Positions 33,610-42,900 of a stretch of DNA of 64,000 bases are shown in pieces (within the stretch, counting starts at the first letter, position 1; each line of letters starts with the position of its first letter). The stretch spans positions 2,516,073 to 2,580,072 of the forward strand of contig NC_087063.1 of NCBI RefSeq assembly GCF_963678635.1, written 5' to 3'. This DNA is from Symsagittifera roscoffensis. Lineage: Eukaryota; Xenacoelomorpha; Acoela; Convolutidae. The notes beneath the pieces were generated by a model. The model ran no database searches. It worked only from the letters and a program-made list of their open reading frames with translations, and had not been told where the DNA came from. The position numbers and the translations under genes were made by a program.

Positions 33610-34405
33610 AACAATCGTGTTCTCAATCGAGATACATACAGCCAATCTACAGACCGACGATATACTCGACCGACCCACCACATACCGAACACAGGTGGAA
33701 ACATGGTCCGCCGACAATCGATGACAAACCAGACGAAACCCTTGAGGACTCAGTTTTTTGTGAGTGAGAAGTACCTCAGTGAAAGATGATTGTGCAATTT
33801 CACGAAAGTGTATGCAGACAGCTACCTGCAAGTGAGACAGGAATCTCCCCAACCGTTTTTGATGGCCGAAGTTGACAAAAGAACTATTGTAAGACGTAAC
33901 TTTTCAGTTTAGTTTCTTCATAAACCAGAGCTATGATTGTTTCACGATCCTTTAAAGTTTTTTATTGTGACCCATCAAATCCATTCAGTGTGCTGAAAAG
34001 TTGATTTTATTATGTTTATTGTGCTTTTGCCAGTATTCTAACCCGAACACCCCACCCAGAAAATCCGAAATCCAAAAAAAAATCGAAAATTGAAAAAATT
34101 TGACTTAAAGTTAAAATTTTGGTTTCATTTGCTAGTTTATAGTTAGTAGTCGATAACTCAAACCCGAACCCACCGTTCCGACCCGTTAGAAAAAAAGTTT
34201 GTGAAAATTTTTGGGAAAATTTTCGCAAAAAATTGAAAAATCCGAAATCGACCCCAAATCGTCTAATTTTGGTACCAAACTGACGTAGACGATAAGAAAA
34301 AATAAATTTCGAAAAAAAAAAATTGTCATTTTTTTGCGAAAAAAAAACAGCCCGGCAAACGTAAGCACTGCAAAATTACGCAGTGTACAGAGCCCTTAGC
34401 ACTAT
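33608..34405. other. Inserted sequence without a recognised gene
   Basis: 33608-33880 is richer in GC and CGA-rich, with short frames on both strands that I cannot assign. 33900-34370 is AT-rich with long A-runs. Confidence 0.4.
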
Positions 34406-34486
34406 ATCAAGTCAATCTTTTTGAGTTTTTGCAACTCCGGTTGTTTCTGAGCAGGTGTGAGATTCTCAAAATCCGGTTGACTTGAT
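34406..34486 (+). repeat. Long hairpin with conserved apical segment, copy 1
   Basis: ATCAAGTCAA (34406-34415) pairs perfectly with TTGACTTGAT (34477-34486). After a small internal loop, TTTTGAG (34419-34425) pairs with CTCAAAA (34465-34471). The apical part contains TTGCAACTCCGGTT (34429-34442) and TTTCTGAGCAGGTGTGAG. Copy 2 at 35199-35264 keeps the apical sequence but has different stem sequences. Confidence 0.65.
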
Positions 34487-34526
34487 TCCTCCCAGATTTT
34501 TTTTATCGTGCCGAATGCCGTCGTGA

Positions 34527-35074
34527 ATGTATATATTAGCCGCTAGCTCGCTCTCTCGTGCTCATAAAACGCTATGTATAGCCGAGCAAAACCGTATATC
34601 GCAATACTGTTATGCCCTTGGTGGTTTAAGTCTCAACCACAAGTACCAATCAAAACGTGCCCAAACCTTTTTAGACGGCGAATTAGCCCATACAAATGAT
34701 ATAATAATCTGGCACGACCTGATCAACAATTCAATCAGCAAGCACAATAGTAACAACGATACAGCATTCACGGATATTGCCAACGAGACGAAACTCCTAA
34801 TATCTACGATTTGCTTTGCTAAACGGGCATTTTAATTTTAAGCGTGACTGGTGACTTAATCTCTAAGCGTAAGCAGAAAGACACTCGCTTACTCCGTCAG
34901 TACTTCCAAATTCACCAAGAAACTGACCTTGAACTAAAGTCTTTCTCGGTAGTCCGAAGTAATACGGCAAACTTAAGAAAAATAAAGAACCAAAAAAAGC
35001 GACCCTCTCAAAAAAAGCGTCGAGCCGAGCGCAACCGCCGCCTAGCTGTCGAATCTGCAGCAAAGAACCGTTGA
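34527..35074 (+). pseudogene. ORF pair between the two hairpins, frameshifted, unknown function
   Basis: 34527-34835 and 34844-35074 lie in different frames but read as one protein with a frameshift near 34836. The first part contains YALGGLSLNHKY, FLDGELAHTNDIIIWHDL and INNSISKHNSNN. The second contains DLISKRKQKDTRLLRQYF and ends in a strongly basic tail (KKRPSQKKRRAERNRR). The GGL...ND.I.WHD pattern is suggestive of an alpha/beta enzyme fold, but I cannot assign a family. Codon use looks coding. It precedes the BEL gag and may belong to that element's 5' region or to another element into which it inserted. Confidence 0.45.
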
Positions 35075-35198
35075 TATTCTTTGTAGTGTCAATGTATTTC
35101 AATTTGTAATTTAATTCTAAATTACTGTTTTCCTTTTTTTTTATTTCCGTTCGCTCTTAATCGTAAAGGCGAACTTCCCCACCCCCCTTTGTAAAGTA

Positions 35199-35264
35199 AA
35201 GTGTGACAATCTTTATTGCAACTCCGGTTTTTTCTGAGTAGGTGTGAAGAGTGACATCACACTT
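35199..35264 (+). repeat. Long hairpin with conserved apical segment, copy 2
   Basis: AAGTGTGA (35199-35206) pairs with TCACACTT (35257-35264). TCTTT (35210-35214) can pair with GAAGA (35246-35250). The apical part TTGCAACTCCGGTT then TTTCTGAGTAGGTGTGA matches copy 1 almost exactly, although the stems differ. Confidence 0.6.
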
Positions 35265-35414
35265 GACTTTTTAATCCCCTTTTTTCGATAGTTCACAACC
35301 GCCCGCTTTTCCTTTATTTAAAGCTAATTCATGACAGATAAGCAAACTCAGAAGCTGTCTAGGTGTTTTGACGGACGTAGGAAATATGAGTAGGAATTTT
35401 ATAGGCTTTTTTCA

Positions 35415-36104
35415 GATCTGAAAGACTCACTCTTAGCAAAGGTAAGGACAGTCAAATTTGAAAGGTCTATCCAGCAGTGCCAAATAGCAATAGAAAACGC
35501 AATAAGGAAAAACGACGAAATTCGCATTCTTGCTCAAAAAACGCTAGAACCTAGCAGTGCTCTCGCTAATCTTGACACTTGGTTGATCAGCATTACTTGC
35601 GCTCGAGATGAAATGCTGGAATTGTCAATCAAGCACTTGGAAATGGCGAAAACTTTGTTTCCAGTGACTGGAGATGCTGACCCGCAAGCATCGCGAGCTG
35701 CTTCAACTGTCAGTCGGTCCACCCGATATAGTTCCCTGCACTCTAGAGCGTCTTCAATGACTTCCAGTCAGCGCAAACGCGAACTCGAAATAGCAAAATT
35801 GCGACGTCTTGAAATCGAGCGACAAAAAGAAACAGGTATCCGCCTAAAGGAAAAAGAAAACGAATTGGCTCTTGAGACACTTGTTGAGGAGAACAAACGA
35901 AAGCTCAATGAGGCCAAAATAGTTGAAACAGAGTTAATGGATGATGATTTGGACATTGAAACTGATATCAATAAAACCGCTCTGCCTTCGAGTAGAACAC
36001 AACAAGTTGTCGCTGAAACCCGAACAAAGGATTGGGTTGATGAAGCACTCGATACACATTCGTCGGAACTTGCATCAACTATAACCATTGTTCCTCGACA
36101 ATAA
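35415..36104 (+). pseudogene. gag: BEL/Pao gag, N-terminal part
   Basis: The frame is open from about 35415 (KDSLLAKVRTVKFERSI) to TAA at 36102-36104. It shows a helical N-terminus, then a Ser/Arg-rich segment (SRAASTVSRSTRYSSLHSRA) and a long charged coiled coil (RELEIAKLRRLEIERQKE). This is the usual layout at the start of BEL/Pao gag. No ATG is evident at the true start. The acidic stretch MDDDLDIETDINK follows. The frame is separated from the rest of gag by stops and shifts. Confidence 0.7.
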
Positions 36105-36219
36105 CCTCAACCTCCGGGCATCGCCAATTTGGTTTCTTCGTCTCTACGACCAAGCACGGTTGATCTAATAAACGTCCATCGTTTTCCATCCAGTAGCAAC
36201 CCAAGCGCCATTACAATCG

Positions 36220-36670
36220 GTGGTATCATCTACCGTTCATAATTTGAAGATTCCTTCTCAACCTCTCCCACCGCCGCCGCCACCACCACCCCCGCCCCCG
36301 TCCTCGCCCCCGCCTCCTTTCATTCCACGTATGCCAGCAGCAATGGTCCCCACATTATATGCTTCTGTCCCAATTAATACAACAGTCAATACGGCAACCC
36401 ATGATGAACCTGATTCCTATTACTACTCCACCAGCGAGTATTAATAACTCAACTCGTGTTTCAACAAATCAACCATCCTTCAACCATCCACATCCAGTTC
36501 GTTATATACCCAATATGAATAACTGGAGACTGGCACCTCCAACCAACGCGCCATTTACCGCATCAGATTTTACAGTACCCCAAGCGTTAAATACCGTTCA
36601 AACTGTCACACCAATAGTTCAACCACCACTTTCACAATACCCGTGCACTGTTGGAGGGACAGTATTTTAA
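36220..36670 (+). pseudogene. gag: Gag linker, proline-rich, frameshifted
   Basis: 36220-36444 contains a run of prolines (36262-36315, CCGCC/CCACC-rich DNA) and continues in another frame as 36359-36670 (QPSFNHPHPVRYIPNMNNW). It joins the coiled coil to the core gag domain. It is low in complexity. Confidence 0.55.
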
Positions 36671-36700
36671 AATAACCAAGCGCAAGGGTCAACGCAGTAG

Positions 36701-37837
36701 TTGCCTCAAGTCCCCAGCTATCCGCATAGTGCCTTAGCTTATCCGACATCTTTTTTTCCTCAGCCACACAATTTCGCTTCAACCTCAGTTCAACCACCAC
36801 CTAATGCAGTAACCCTTGAAGATTTAAAGGAAATACTAACTTTCAACCGTAAGGATCCATTACCACCGTGGAACCTTAGAAAATACGGTGGCTGTCCACT
36901 TCAGTGGTTTGAATGGATTGGACAATTCCGAAGTTCTGTGGACTCTCAAAACTTGTCAGATGATGTTAAGCTGCATTACATTAAATCATTAGTTAAAGAT
37001 AAAGCTGAGACTGCTATAGCTGAGTTTGCCTTTAGTGGTACGATGTACAAAGATGCTCTCATGAAACTTGAGAGAAAATTAGGCCAACCTCAAATCATAA
37101 TACGTGCATATCTGGACAAACTTTATAATTCACCGCCCGTTAAGATGCATAGTTCCGACAGCATCATAAGTTTTGCATCCGTGATAGCAAGCATAGTTGG
37201 AGTGTTGAATTCTTTACATTACAACGCAGACCTTGAAAGTGCAACACTTCTCGATAAAGCAATAGAGAAGCTCCCACCTAATATGAAAGAGTCTTGGTCG
37301 TTCCACACCGTAAAACGGAGTTTGTATGCTCCGTCTTTAATTGATTTCAATCATTGGCTGGAGGATAAAGCTGAAGCGCATGAACGTATGCGTCCTTCAT
37401 CAAATTACAATAGAAATCAGGATAATTCAGTTCGGACAAAAACCAATGTTAAAATGTTTGCCGCAAACTCGCAAGCTAAGTTTGACGCAAATATTCAATA
37501 TAGTCCATGTTTAGTTTGTAAAGGCAAGCATTCAAATTCCAAATGTAACGTTTTTAAAGAAAAAACTCCAACACAGCGTGCTAAATTTTACGCTGAAAAT
37601 AAGCTTTCCTTTTCTTGTTTTCAAGGAAATCACATGTTTAGGAAATGTCCCAAGCCCAAAACTTGTCCTAAACCACAGTGCAAGAGCACTCATAATGTGT
37701 TACTGCACGGCGCAGAGCGCGTTTTCCCTACAAATAACCAATCTGGTTATGCACCGCCACAACTGCTGCCAATCCCGCAGTTCAAACTCCATTTAGACCC
37801 ACGACGCAAAATAATACTTGTGGGACATCCCTTATGA
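36701..37837 (+). CDS. gag: BEL/Pao gag core with zinc-binding region
   Basis: This is the DUF1759-type gag domain of BEL/Pao elements: PPWNLRKYGGCPLQWFEWIG (like LPKF.GDPLEW), then LSDDVKLHYIKSLVKDKAE and ALMKLERKLGQPQIII. The C-terminal part has the cysteine-rich region CLVCKGKHSNSKC, CFQGNHMFRKC and CPKPQC..HN. It is 378 residues with no internal stop, the best-preserved part of the element. The end overlaps the next ORF (protease) by 4 bases (ATGA-type). It forms the particle and binds the RNA. Confidence 0.88.
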   Translation: MPQVPSYPHSALAYPTSFFPQPHNFASTSVQPPPNAVTLEDLKEILTFNRKDPLPPWNLRKYGGCPLQWFEWIGQFRSSVDSQNLSDDVKLHYIKSLVKDKAETAIAEFAFSGTMYKDALMKLERKLGQPQIIIRAYLDKLYNSPPVKMHSSDSIISFASVIASIVGVLNSLHYNADLESATLLDKAIEKLPPNMKESWSFHTVKRSLYAPSLIDFNHWLEDKAEAHERMRPSSNYNRNQDNSVRTKTNVKMFAANSQAKFDANIQYSPCLVCKGKHSNSKCNVFKEKTPTQRAKFYAENKLSFSCFQGNHMFRKCPKPKTCPKPQCKSTHNVLLHGAERVFPTNNQSGYAPPQLLPIPQFKLHLDPRRKIILVGHPL

Positions 37838-38259
37838 ATCTAAAAGGACTGGTGCCACTTATAAATCTCACATTATCATCAAATGACTCTGAAACCACCG
37901 CACTTGTGTTATGTGACACAGCTTGCAGTCACTCTTGTATTTCACCTGAACTCGCTCGCAGACTCTATCTGACAGGTAGGAAAATTGCTTTGACTGTCAT
38001 TGGCGCCAATTGTTCCGAAGATATTACTTCAGAACAAGTTGACTTGAACGTTTCTTCTGAATTTGATCCAGATATTTCGTTCACCGTTTGTGCAAATGTA
38101 AAAAACAACATTTACATAGGTTCAGGTATAATTAACGTTCGTAGGTTGCAAGAGAGATACTCTCACTTGGAATCAATTGATTCAGTCGAATTTCGGTACG
38201 CTGATGTCGAAATGATTTTAGGTCAAGATGTTTATGAGTACATTTGTCCTCTGGAATAG
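37834..38259 (+). CDS. pro: BEL/Pao aspartic protease region
   Basis: The ORF is 141 residues. ALVLCDTACSHSCISPELAR is the active-site segment. The usual D-S/T-G is D-T-A here, a substitution that may reduce activity. EMILGQDVYEYI near the end corresponds to the conserved LIG.D region of DUF1758 proteases. It starts within the gag stop (4-base overlap) and the next frame overlaps its end. Confidence 0.8.
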   Translation: MNLKGLVPLINLTLSSNDSETTALVLCDTACSHSCISPELARRLYLTGRKIALTVIGANCSEDITSEQVDLNVSSEFDPDISFTVCANVKNNIYIGSGIINVRRLQERYSHLESIDSVEFRYADVEMILGQDVYEYICPLE

Positions 38260-39537
38260 TACCAGGCAAAAATCACCTTTCGCCGTTCGCCTCCCAATTA
38301 GATGGGTCTTAAGTGGTCCACTCCCTGCCACCACCGGCCTGATCTCAACATGCTTGCATTGTAACATCGAAGATGTAAGTTTGGTAGAGCAGGTCAAATC
38401 TTGGTACGAAATTGAATCATACGGTACGTATAAACAAGTAGATGCCCGATTGTCAGACGATAAAAGGGCGAATAAAATTTTAGAAGCATCAACTATACAT
38501 GATGGTGATAGATACGCCGTTGGGATGCTTTGGGCCGAAGACCACTCACAGTTGCCCAACAACTACTACTCCGCCTGAGCACAACTTAAATCTCTGGAAA
38601 AACGTTTAGACAGAAACACAAACCTCAGGGCTTTTTACGCAAAAAACATTCAAGAAGATTTTGACAAAGGTTACGTCATCAAAGTGAATACACATGACTG
38701 CACAAATCGTTCCGCTAGGGAATGGTATCTTCCTCAACACCCCGTGATTAATCCAAACAAACCCGGAAAAGTTCGCCGCGTCCTAAATGGTGCAGCCAAA
38801 TTTCATGGATCGTCCTTTAATAAGCTCTTTTGGTTGGCCCAGACTTGCTTCAGAATCTGCTGACCGTCCTAATGAGATTCCGTCAACAGCAACATGCAGT
38901 ATCAGCTGATATTGAAGGCATGTTCCTTCAGGTTGGTGTTCTCCCAATCGACCAACTGTCACTTCGTTTTCTGTGGCGGGAGGATCCCACAACCGATGTG
39001 GTAACGTATCAATACACGCGACACATTTTCGGAGCTCGTGACTCGCCCACATGTGCTAATTTTGCTCTTCAAAAGACAGCTCGCGACAATTGTTCCCCGA
39101 CGCAGCGTCAGCCGTGATGCAAAAATTCTATATGGACAATTATCTTGATTCGTTTCCCGAACCTGAACAGGCAATAAAATTAAGTAAGGACCTTGTAGAA
39201 CTACTTAAGTAAGGAGGATTTAAGTTGGCAAAATTCGTGAGCAATGTCAAAGAGATTCAGAAAGAGTTAAGTACGTCAAGCGACAATTTAAGTCAAGTTA
39301 AGGAGATTCTAAGTAGTGAAGGTCAAGAATCGCATGTTCTAGGTTTGAAATGGGATCACGTTCTCGATACATTGGTAGTTAGTCGAGTGTAAACAGAGAA
39401 CTGAAGGATACTGTTACCCAACGTACAGTTCTAAGTTTTGTCTCTTCAGTTTCCGACCCTATTGGGTTAGTCGCTCCGGTACACTCTCAGAACCCGACTA
39501 CTTCTTAAAGAGATTTGGAGAATCAGTGGTCAACAAA
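38228..39537 (+). pseudogene. pol: BEL/Pao reverse transcriptase region, broken and cut by the gap
   Basis: It reads FAVRLPIRWVLSGPLPA, then (after TGA at 38576) REWYLPQHPVINPNKPGKV and RRVLNGAAKFHGSSFN. After a frameshift near 38826 come VGPDLLQNLL, AVSADIEGMFLQV and FGARDSPTCANFAL. After a shift near 39105 comes FYMDNYLDSFPEPEQAIK, then GGFKLAKFVSN and VLGLKWDHVLDTL. The catalytic YxDD box reads YMDN, so the second aspartate is lost. RNase H, integrase and the 3' LTR are not visible and would lie in or beyond the gap. The order gag-protease-RT and the motifs identify BEL/Pao. Confidence 0.88.
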
Positions 39538-39737
39538 NNNNNNNNNNNNNNNNNNNNNNNNNNNNNNNNNNNNNNNNNNNNNNNNNNNNNNNNNNNNNNN
39601 NNNNNNNNNNNNNNNNNNNNNNNNNNNNNNNNNNNNNNNNNNNNNNNNNNNNNNNNNNNNNNNNNNNNNNNNNNNNNNNNNNNNNNNNNNNNNNNNNNNN
39701 NNNNNNNNNNNNNNNNNNNNNNNNNNNNNNNNNNNNN
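39538..39737. other. Assembly gap, 200 N
   Basis: A placeholder of exactly 200 N. The sequence on its right is already the palindrome's outer domain, so the gap hides the rest of the BEL element and its insertion boundary. Confidence 0.99.
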
Positions 39738-40217
39738 AAATCGCCACCGCTTTTAGAGAGTGACTTCAATTTACTGCTTTTTCATTACAAAATATTGCTC
39801 AAGCTGGGGATATAGTTTACTGCTGCCAACAGTTAAGCTACGCTGCCAAAATCTCCGGCAATTTTTTTTTCATACCATAAAAGCACAATTCCACTTTTGC
39901 TAACAAATTTCAATTAGGTCGGAAGTTGACTTGCCCGAAACAAATAGAAAAGTTAATATAATTCAATTAATTAAGCAGAACCAAGAATTAGGACCCCTGA
40001 AAATTGGAGTTAGAAAGAATTATGTATCGTGTCCCTTGTTGTTGAGCTAGGCTCAGCAAGATCTTAAGTAGGGGTCGTCTGCTCTTTGGGTGGAAAACTT
40101 TTTTCGTTTTCAAAATCCTAAAAAATTAAGGACCCTTTTCCTAGGATTTTGCTTCAAATGAGGGCCCCCATTCTTAGGAAGGACCCTCTTAGGATCCGGG
40201 ACACGGTACAATACTAC
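39738..40217 (-). repeat. Outer terminal domain of the right palindrome arm
   Basis: Inverted counterpart of 22680-23160, ending TACAATACTAC. Confidence 0.85.
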
Positions 40218-40422
40218 TCCCTGTCAAATATGATTCCGTGGTTAATTCTAATTTGAACTTTATAAAAAAAAAAGAGATTTTTTTTTGAAAACGTCCCCGT
40301 ACTCCATTCTTTTATAAGTCAATTGGAGGGTTCATGCTCACCTTAAGGGATGCTCAGCAAGTCTGAATATAACCTACTCTCAAAGACTTTACTCTGAAAA
40401 ATTCTCGAACTTAACGTTTTCT

Positions 40423-40605
40423 TTAATCTAAGTAATTCTTCGACATGGTAATAAATATATAACTCAGTGTACTTTCCTCAATGCTGAAATTTTTACTGAT
40501 TGCTTTTTTTTCTCGATCAAAATTAGAACAAAAATCCAAAAACTGAAACCGGTTTTTCTCTAAAATGGAAAGTTTTGACGGAAATCCAGTCATGACTGCA
40601 AAGGC
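40423..40605 (-). CDS. Possible exon, unknown
   Basis: The open frame contains FAVMTGFPSKLSILEKN and FQFLDFCSNFDREKKAIS. An acceptor-like TTTGCAG lies just before TCATGACTGG, but flanking splice signals are weak. It lies on the same strand as, and downstream of, the ZU5-domain exons and may be part of that gene. Confidence 0.3.
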   Translation of the reverse strand, partial: AFAVMTGFPSKLSILEKNRFQFLDFCSNFDREKKAISKNFSIEESTLSYIFITMSKNYLD

Positions 40606-40798
40606 TTCATTTTGATATATCATTCAACCCATTCCGACTACTGTTTGTGATACCTGATTTTCCGTGAAAAATAAAAAAAGTAAAAAATAATCATAACACA
40701 CCTGAATACAAAGTAATTTCCACTCTCAGTGGTCGAAATTTCCGTTCTTATAAGTCAGAGCCAAAAGTTTTGATTGTAAAACAAAAAATTTTAATAAA

Positions 40799-41000
40799 CA
40801 TATGAGCAGTTTTGGGAATGAACTCCCTGCCTTTTTGAAGTTTCAACTATTTCAGATTCCACGCCGGACTTTATTATCTCTGCTTTTAATTTGTTACAGT
40901 TTTTAGTTATCATACATATCATGCAACTCTCGATGTTAAAATCATTGACAAACCAGTCCTTTTTTCCCTGTTTTTGGCAAGTAACTTCTTCTAGCTGCTC
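40799..41000 (-). CDS. Possible exon downstream of the ZU5 exons
   Basis: The open frame is LEEVTCQKQGKKDWFVNDFN, then IESCMICMITKNCNKLKAEI, to a TAA near 40799. It is preceded by an AG (GTGCTGAGCAG). Cysteine spacing (CMICMITKNC) is notable. It may be the next exon after 41112. Boundaries are uncertain. Confidence 0.35.
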
Positions 41001-41111
41001 AGCACAATTAGCTTTTTCTCCATTTTATGTTGGAAATGTGTTTCAACTCAATTTTTGCATCATATGAAAGGGATAAACTTCTATAAAATATTCAAAAAAA
41101 GTATAACTCAC

Positions 41112-42274
41112 TCGATAGTGTTAGAATGACGATTCCTTGCTTTTCCATATCAAAGTAAGCTGCTTTATCACTCAGCAAAAAGTATGACCAATTTGATTTT
41201 GCCCGAAATGTCTCGTTCTCATGATGGTTCCTAAAGGGCCTACATTCCATCTCCAAACAGCTCATCTTTTTTTCACGTTGCAGTAGCTGTTTCATTGTAA
41301 AATAAACAGCGGATTCGTCAAATATCAAGTTTTCGTCAAAATAGTCCAGAACTCGTAGCACATTACGGGCCTAAAGTGTGTGTCTTGAAATCACCAATGA
41401 AAGTTTGTAACAAAAATTCCTTAGTTTTTTTAGTATACATCTTCGACGTTTTAGCGCCATAATAATTGTCTAATTTTCAGTTGCAGATTTTTTAGCGCCA
41501 AGGTTGGAGTGATTTTCTTTGTTTATCAGCGTCAGTAATTTCCCGTTCTTGAGAAAATGCGGCTTAATTATTCTGCAATTTTTCTGCACTGGCGAACGCC
41601 CCCAAAATTACGAGGTAATTTTTTGGGGCCTGATTTTTGCAAAACAGATTGCATCATGTTAATTCTATTTAAAAATTAAGCAAGATTAATCTTGATCATT
41701 TTTTCATTTTTCATCCAAAATGAACCCAATGCGAGAAAAACGCGTTTTAAAGTTCAACTTTCCGTCATTTTGCACGGATAATTTAAATCAGCACTGTATT
41801 GCGAACAAAACACTGTTTGCAAACTTTGAGGTGCTTGCAAAAATGTGTCAACAAAAATACTTACAGACTTGGTCAGTGCAACTGGTGAGAAGCTGAATGC
41901 GTATATGTAAGCATTTCTTTGAGTTATTCTGAAGTGCTTTTCAAATGATTTTTCACATAGTGGTTCCGTTGGAACATCCTCCAGTAAAGGCAGTTTCACA
42001 CAGACTTTTCGAAGGAACAATGACGGCTTTTCCACTGTTATAAAAACTATGGGTGTAATCAGACGCTTTTCGCCGTTTAATTTTTTTGACTTCATTAGAT
42101 GATGCACTTCAATGTTCACCTTTCTCGGAGCCAGAACGCAATTTTCGGGAAAACTTATTGATATAACACTGTTGTCTGGGCAGCGAAACTCTACATATTG
42201 CCTGGCTCTTGTAACTTGGATTCGCTTTGTGACTCGATTGCCAACTCTGGGACAACAGAATTTCGTTTCAAGCA
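41112..42274 (-). CDS. ZU5-domain gene, two internal exons
   Basis: Exon 42274-41865 (acceptor GACTTTTAG, donor TCT/GTAAGT) encodes a ZU5-like domain: QYVEFRCPDNSVISISFPEN, then RLITPIVFITVEKPSLFL and RKVCVKLPLLEDV. This matches the ZU5 pattern of a hydrophobic strand, an (I/F)P segment and a conserved TP.V with a closing LP. Exon 41370-41112 (acceptor CACTTTAG, donor CGA/GTGAGT) joins in phase 0. It encodes ARNVLRVLDYFDENLIFDES and MSCLEMECRPFRNHHENE. ZU5 domains occur in ankyrins, UNC5, ZO-1 and PIDD, often before UPA and death domains. I cannot say which family this is. The upstream exon ending at the GTAAGT donor 42452 does not join without a stop, so the 5' structure is unresolved. Confidence 0.62.
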
Positions 42275-42453
42275 CTAAAAGTCAAAGCAACAAAAATAGA
42301 ATTAACTTTAGTTCTCCAAAATACTGGGAGAAAAATAAGCATGAGATTTTTGGCTATCCAAGTGAACTTAACCATAGAAAACAAACCATCACTCCATTAC
42401 CAGTCTTCGAAAATGGTCAAATCAAAAATCAGCAGTTTTTTTGATTACTTACC

Positions 42454-42900
42454 GTAAGCTTTCCCTTAATACCTTTTGAAAACTTTGATGCAGCTACTTG
42501 AGGCACAAAACATTTTACAAAGACTCAAATTTTAGCTAGAGATCAGTGAGAATTAAATATACCCAATATTGCTCAAATTGATCATCATAATGTTTCGTGA
42601 TTTTTTAATCCGATCAGTCGAACCAATCAAAAGTGAACTAAAAAAAAGCTCTATCCGACCCCAGATGTAAGCGATAACACAACACCCAATTTAAAAAGAA
42701 ATTATTGTAAAATTGAACCTATCAGGTTTTTTGCACAAAAGACAAAAGTTGAACAAGGTACTCGAAATTTTCAAAACTCAAGTCAAAATAAGTTCCGAAA
42801 ACCATCACTGACGTTTTTTTTCCGGGGCTTCATCTCTTGGCCAACCAAACTCTTTTGAAGATATTGAACGTTGCCATTCATCAATGTCAGCTGAAACCAA
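42454..42900. other. Non-coding or unresolved 5' region of the ZU5 gene
   Basis: A strong donor-like GGTAAGTAATC on the minus strand (42453-42443) indicates an exon just upstream, but the frame feeding into it has a stop. Otherwise nothing. Confidence 0.4.

Larger units (their letters stand above)
22680..40217. mobile_element. Giant imperfect palindrome (foldback-type element), 17.5 kb
   Basis: The left arm 22680-29400 and right arm 29420-40217 are inverted copies with the same order of blocks. Outer termini match: GTAGTATTGTA at 22680 and its complement TACAATACTAC at 40207-40217, followed by GATCCTAAGAGG/CCTCTTAGGATC. Mirror blocks include CTGTTGGCAGCAGTAAAC (23068) with GTTTACTGCTGCCAACAG (39816), the ACTT and GGAT tracts, AACTGTTTGAT (27289) with ATCAAACAGTT (30612), and the 213-bp units. 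Flanks share CCTGT (22674-22678, 40220-40224), perhaps a worn 8-bp duplication. No transposase is seen. The structure resembles foldback/TU-type elements, whose long TIRs carry tandem repeats. About 6.5 kb of younger sequence interrupts the right arm. Confidence 0.85.

Noticed and set aside
33567-33852. ORFs beginning with repeated Tyr-Ile
   Set aside because: They are driven by the (TA)n microsatellite. The rest of the frames show no domain.
34406-35264. Hammerhead or other known self-cleaving ribozyme
   Set aside because: CTGAG is present, but the CUGANGA and GAAA core elements are not in place, so no known ribozyme can be assigned.
34406-35264. The two hairpins as the LTRs of a short element
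   Set aside because: Only the ~30-base apical part is shared. The stems and flanks differ, so they are not long terminal repeats.
39515-39769. ORFs across the N run
   Set aside because: Artefacts of unknown bases in the gap.
22680-40217. Helitron or Polinton as the identity of the palindrome
   Set aside because: No Rep/helicase, polymerase or integrase is present, and the structure is a full-length inverted repeat with different termini.
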